Shown one piece after another: positions 41,613 to 43,893 of a stretch of 43,893 nt of DNA (positions are counted from its first letter, which is position 1; the number at the start of each line of letters is the position of its first letter). Under the pieces are notes generated by a model that was not told the DNA's origin, did no database searches, and saw nothing but the letters and a program-made list of their open reading frames with translations. The position numbers were made by a program, and so were the translations under genes. The stretch spans positions 1 to 43,893 of the forward strand of contig JBAZQS010000006.1 of assembly GCA_041645075.1 (NCBI GenBank). The letters are read 5' to 3'. The stretch comes from JBAZQS01 sp041645075. Its GTDB lineage: Bacteria; Patescibacteriota; Patescibacteriia; 2-01-FULL-39-33.

Positions 41613-42321
41613 AAAATCCGCCAGAGGCGGACAAAACCAGAGGGTTTTGGATTTGGGCTGCGGCAATGGCGATAATGTTTATTTTTTAAGCAAGGCCGGC
41701 CATGACGTGGTTGGCATTGATTTGGATGTTAAAGAAGCGCAAGAAAAATATCCGGCCTTGAATTTTTTATCAATGTCGGCCGAAAAATTGGATTTTTCCG
41801 ATGGCATTTTTGACGAGATTTATGCTAATGATGTTTTAGAGCATGTAGAGAATTTGGAAAAAGTTTTAAATGAAGTCGGTCGGATTTTAAAAGCCGGTGG
41901 CAGATTTATCATTACCGTGCCCCATTGGCGGACTGAAAAAATATTACAAAAAATCGATCCTGATTATTGGCCCTCGGTCGGCCATCGGCGTTTATTTGAA
42001 AAAGGGGATTTGGAAAAAATGTTGGCCGCGGCCGATTTTAAGATTTTGAAGCGAAGCCAAAAAAGTTTTTTTATTTTTATAACTCTTTGGCTGATGTTTA
42101 AATTGGGCAAAAAAATAAACAGCCAAAAAGGGGATTTTGCGCCGTCGTTTTTTTATACGATTTTAAAGATAAAAAATCAGTTTTTTGATCCGGAAATTAC
42201 TTTTAAGACAAAAGCCAAGTATATTCCCATTTGGCTGATTACTTTGCCCGTGGCCTGGATTTTTAACAAATTTATCCCCAAAACCGTAAAAATTGAGGCG
42301 ATCAAGGCAACCATTGAATAA
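41599..42321 (+). CDS. SAM-dependent methyltransferase, type 11-like
   Basis: 240 aa from ATG 41599; TTG 41593 is a weaker alternative and ATG 41609 is out of frame. After ~15 residues, partly encoded by a TCCGCC-AGA-GGCGGA palindrome (SARGG), comes motif I RVLDLGCGNGDNVYFL, then VVGIDLDV, FDEIYANDVLEHVENLEKVLNEV and RILKAGGRFIITVPHWR. A long hydrophobic/basic C-terminal half suggests a lipid or lipid-linked glycan substrate. It overlaps the GT4 gene by 14 bp and ends the operon. Confidence 0.85.
   Translation: MPENEKSARGGQNQRVLDLGCGNGDNVYFLSKAGHDVVGIDLDVKEAQEKYPALNFLSMSAEKLDFSDGIFDEIYANDVLEHVENLEKVLNEVGRILKAGGRFIITVPHWRTEKILQKIDPDYWPSVGHRRLFEKGDLEKMLAAADFKILKRSQKSFFIFITLWLMFKLGKKINSQKGDFAPSFFYTILKIKNQFFDPEITFKTKAKYIPIWLITLPVAWIFNKFIPKTVKIEAIKATIE
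41617..41631 (+). repeat. Short palindrome at the 5' end of a methyltransferase gene
   Basis: TCCGCC and GGCGGA arms with an AGA loop, the style of small dispersed palindromes. It encodes part of the N-terminus ahead of motif I. Confidence 0.5.
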
Positions 42322-42330
42322 AACAGCGGA

Positions 42331-42354
42331 TTGTTATATTGTTATATTGTTATT
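42331..42354 (+). repeat. Short tandem repeat in a gene-free stretch
   Basis: Three units of TTGTTATA (the last ends TT). It lies in the 468-bp gap 42322-42789, which otherwise holds the minus-strand RNA unit (42411-42737) and the rmuC promoter. Between 42355 and 42410 I see nothing definite. Confidence 0.6.
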
Positions 42355-42410
42355 GCTCCAAAGGGGCCCATTCAGGGGCGAGTGATGAAGTAATCTTAGA
42401 GACGGTTTTT

Positions 42411-42438
42411 AAAATAAAAAAATCTCCGATTTTGGAGA
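42411..42438 (-). terminator. Second, tandem intrinsic terminator of the minus-strand RNA
   Basis: On the minus strand, TCTCC-AAAATC-GGAGA is followed by TTTTTTTATTTT. It backs up the terminator directly upstream. Confidence 0.75.
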
Positions 42439-42482
42439 AAAGAAAAACCCCTCGGACGTTTCTGGCTAGGAGGTCCGAAGGG
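42437..42482 (-). terminator. Intrinsic terminator of the minus-strand RNA
   Basis: On the minus strand, CCCTTCGGAC (42473-42482) pairs with GTCCGAGGGG (42448-42457), with one G-U pair, and is followed by TTTTTCTTTT. Confidence 0.85.
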
Positions 42483-42702
42483 TTATAATTTACTCACTTA
42501 TTCGCAAAGCCGTAAGCGGTATAGCGAGTCCGATTTGTAAAATGGTGTAGATTAGCTTTTTTGGCCAATCTTTTTTAGGTCCGTCGTGATATTCGGCCCC
42601 TCTTCTCCTTGGACTAATAGCGGTCTCAGTGTTGAGGGATATCCAGCGGACGGAACTCCAGGAAATTTCCTGGCACCAATAACTAATCGGTTAGTTTAAT
42701 GT
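42443..42702 (-). ncRNA. Predicted structured non-coding RNA of unknown family, about 260 nt
   Basis: A perfect sigma-70-type promoter and two terminators delimit a ~260-nt transcript without a convincing ORF. Hairpins in order on the minus strand: AACTAA-CCGA-TTAGTT (42681-42696); CCAGGAAATTTCCTGG (42658-42673); a long interrupted stem pairing GTCCG, GATAT and CCCTC (42634-42651) with their complements at 42579-42602; a three-part stem with GCG/CGC and CCG/CGG steps (42492-42530); then the terminator. It lacks the SRP, RNase P, 6S and tmRNA signatures I know. The only small frame (TTG 42568 to TGA 42494, 24 aa) has no ribosome binding site. It could be a regulatory RNA; a Patescibacteria-specific version of a known RNA is possible. 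Confidence 0.6.
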
Positions 42703-42708
42703 ATAATT

Positions 42709-42737
42709 ATTATATATTATTTTGATAAAGTTGTCAA
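42709..42737 (-). promoter_or_regulatory. Perfect consensus promoter of the minus-strand RNA
   Basis: On the minus strand: TTGACA (42732-42737), a 17-bp spacer, then TATAAT (42709-42714), all 12 consensus positions. Confidence 0.8.
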
Positions 42738-42760
42738 TAGTTAATTGGCCTAAATATTGT
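42732..42760 (+). promoter_or_regulatory. Possible rmuC promoter
   Basis: TTGTCA (42732-42737), a 17-bp spacer, then TATTGT (42755-42760). Its -35 is the reverse strand of the ncRNA -35 box, the same arrangement as at 40359-40365. Confidence 0.4.
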
Positions 42761-42765
42761 TAAAA

Positions 42766-42784
42766 TATCTAAATTTAGATGAAA
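42766..42784 (+). repeat. 19-bp motif shared with 40382-40400, copy 2
   Basis: TATCTAAATTTAGATGAAA, identical to copy 1, lies 6 bases before the rmuC start. The palindromic centre suggests a protein-binding site. Confidence 0.65.
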
Positions 42785-42789
42785 TTAAT

Positions 42790-43836
42790 ATGGAATTTGT
42801 ATCAATTTTTTTAATCGTAATTTTACTTATCGCCGTAATTGGTATATTTATTTTTTTTAATAAAAAATTCAGTGAACTGGCCGCCAGTAAGAAAGACGAC
42901 CAGGCGTTTTTGATGTTGCAAGAACGGCTTAGGGAAATCAATCAGACCATGGACAATAAAATGTCGGAATCAGCCCGGCAGATTCAATTGCAATTCGGCC
43001 AAAGCATAAACGTGATTCGCGGCGTGACGGAACAAGTTACCCAGCTTCAAGAGACCAACAAGCAAGTTATGGGCTTTTTCGAGCAATTAAAAAACCTGGA
43101 AAGGGTTTTAACCAACCAGAAGCAAAGGGGAAATCTTGGCGAAGCGGCGCTTAATTTGGTTTTAGATAATATTCTGCCGCCGACCCTTTTTAAGCTTCAA
43201 TATCAATTTGATGATGGCGATATTGTAGATGCGGCGATTTTTACCAAAGACGGCATTATTCCGGTTGACGCCAAATTCTCTTTAGACAATTATAATCGCA
43301 TTATTAATGAAAACGACGCGGCTAAAAAAGAGATCTTAGAAAAAGAATTCAAAAATGATTTGAAAAAAAGAATTGATGAAACCAGTAAATATATCAAACC
43401 AAGCCAGGGCACGCTTGATTTTGCTTTTATGTTTATTCCGGCCGAAGCGATTTATTATGATTTATTAGTCAATGAAGTGGGCGCGGTTAAAGTCAATACC
43501 AGAAATTTAATTGATTACGCTTTTAAAGAGAAAAAAGTGATTATTGTTTCGCCGACCACATTTGCCGCCTATCTGCAAACGGTTTTGCATGGTTTGCGCG
43601 CCCTGAAAATTGAGGAACAAACCAAAGAAATTATTAAAAATGTGGAAAAATTGCAAAGGCATATTATTGCTTATGATGATTATCTGAAAAAATTGGGAGT
43701 TAATTTGAATACGACTGTCAATTCTTATACGGCGGCGGCCAAAGAATTTAAAAAGATAGACAAGGATGTGGTAAAAATTACCGGCCAAGAAACGGATATT
43801 GAAGTCATGGAAATCGCCGGGCCTAAAGTGTCTTAA
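42790..43836 (+). CDS. rmuC: DNA recombination protein RmuC homolog
   Basis: 348 aa from ATG 42790; TTG 42757 would add 11 residues read through the promoter region. An N-terminal membrane helix (EFVSIFLIVILLIAVIGIFIFF) is followed by a coiled coil (about residues 30-105) and the RmuC domain with NQKQRGNLGEAALNLVLDNILPP, IIPVDAKFSLDNY, AFMFIPAEAIYYDLL and KKVIIVSPTTFAAYLQTV. RmuC proteins are membrane-anchored nuclease-like factors that limit inversions at short inverted repeats; that is known for E. coli and only inferred here. It is not part of the glycan pathway and probably marks the edge of the locus. Confidence 0.92.
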   Translation: MEFVSIFLIVILLIAVIGIFIFFNKKFSELAASKKDDQAFLMLQERLREINQTMDNKMSESARQIQLQFGQSINVIRGVTEQVTQLQETNKQVMGFFEQLKNLERVLTNQKQRGNLGEAALNLVLDNILPPTLFKLQYQFDDGDIVDAAIFTKDGIIPVDAKFSLDNYNRIINENDAAKKEILEKEFKNDLKKRIDETSKYIKPSQGTLDFAFMFIPAEAIYYDLLVNEVGAVKVNTRNLIDYAFKEKKVIIVSPTTFAAYLQTVLHGLRALKIEEQTKEIIKNVEKLQRHIIAYDDYLKKLGVNLNTTVNSYTAAAKEFKKIDKDVVKITGQETDIEVMEIAGPKVS

Positions 43837-43837
43837 T

Positions 43838-43893
43838 TGTCATCCCGGAACGCGAGTCAAGCGAGCGGCTATCCGGGATCCAGAAATCTGGTT
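43838..43893 (+). repeat. Intergenic palindromic repeat, cut by window edge
   Basis: TGTCATCCCGG, a variable part, then CCGGGATCCAGAA and TCTGGTT. It has the same architecture as the element inside the glycosyltransferase at 41005-41092 (there in reverse orientation). The right end is outside the window. Confidence 0.75.

Noticed and set aside
42494..42610. Possible tmRNA: the minus strand reads GGGGCCGAATATCACGACGG, like a tmRNA 5' end, followed by a GCT-AAT-starting small frame
   Set aside because: No CCA-ending tRNA-like 3' half that could pair with GGGGCC, no T-loop, and the 24-aa frame ends FANK rather than a hydrophobic tag end. A permuted form would also need the acceptor half upstream, which is not seen.
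1..43893. CRISPR arrays, tRNA or rRNA genes, insertion-sequence transposases
   Set aside because: No regularly spaced repeats, no tRNA-like or rRNA sequence and no transposase or integrase motif were found on either strand.
1..43893. Recoded TGA (genetic code 25)
   Set aside because: Genes such as 3335-4315, 31183-32886 and 40395-41612 end properly with TGA at overlapping gene junctions, so TGA acts as stop.

Overview
The window looks like part of a Candidate Phyla Radiation (Patescibacteria, probably Parcubacteria-like) genome. The reasons are moderately AT-rich DNA with very tight or overlapping genes, mostly no Shine-Dalgarno sequences, TGA used as a normal stop (which argues against the Gracilibacteria/Absconditabacteria code), and characteristic families (DUF2304, GtrA, a DUF5661-like protein, a subtilase with C-terminal beta repeats, RmuC, split transketolase). 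This assignment is inference; no rRNA or marker gene is present.

Most of the window is one large surface-glycan locus. Positions 1-18009 form a gene-dense + strand array: the 3' end of a nitroreductase, six cobalamin-domain radical SAM proteins, one SPASM-type radical SAM protein, three methyltransferases, one GT2 and two GT4 glycosyltransferases, a Wzx-type flippase and a NodB-type deacetylase. A seventh cobalamin-domain radical SAM protein lies at 25807. Positions 18012-24108 hold a nucleotide-sugar section: rmlB and rmlA bracketed by an almost identical 27-bp direct repeat, then a 761-aa fusion of an SDR sugar epimerase/reductase with an RfbH/E1-type [2Fe-2S] 3-dehydrase, followed 1 bp later by a split transketolase pair. 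Positions 24842-29716 hold a polyprenyl-phosphate-type GT2, the radical SAM protein and a large YfhO-like membrane protein. The lipid-linked initiating sugar transferase is on the minus strand (29721-31058).

Positions 31183-34418 carry a secreted subtilase, a GtrA protein and a UXS-like SDR whose catalytic Tyr is Phe. A 178-bp imperfect palindrome and a strong terminator follow. Positions 34684-37616 are a compact GT2 / DUF2304 / methyltransferase / GT2 operon facing a minus-strand DUF5661-like/HAD pair. Positions 38756-42321 hold two GT4 glycosyltransferases and a methyltransferase. RmuC and a repeat fragment end the window.

The genes fit together as a pathway. Sugars are activated and modified (RmlAB, SDR, dehydrase, transketolase), loaded on a polyprenyl carrier (29721), extended (glycosyltransferases), decorated (methyltransferases, radical SAM enzymes, deacetylase) and flipped outward (10418). 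RmlC, RmlD, CDP-glucose genes, the E3 reductase for the dehydrase and an obvious Wzy polymerase are not in the window.

The least explained parts are three self-contained minus-strand units embedded in + strand surroundings. Each has a TTGACA-N17 promoter and an intrinsic terminator. They carry a degenerate Nudix-like gene (24117-24662), a 56-aa gene of unknown family (40131-40301) and an apparent structured ncRNA (about 42443-42702). Palindromic repeat DNA has also been absorbed in frame into several coding sequences (12419, 38756, 40395, 41599).
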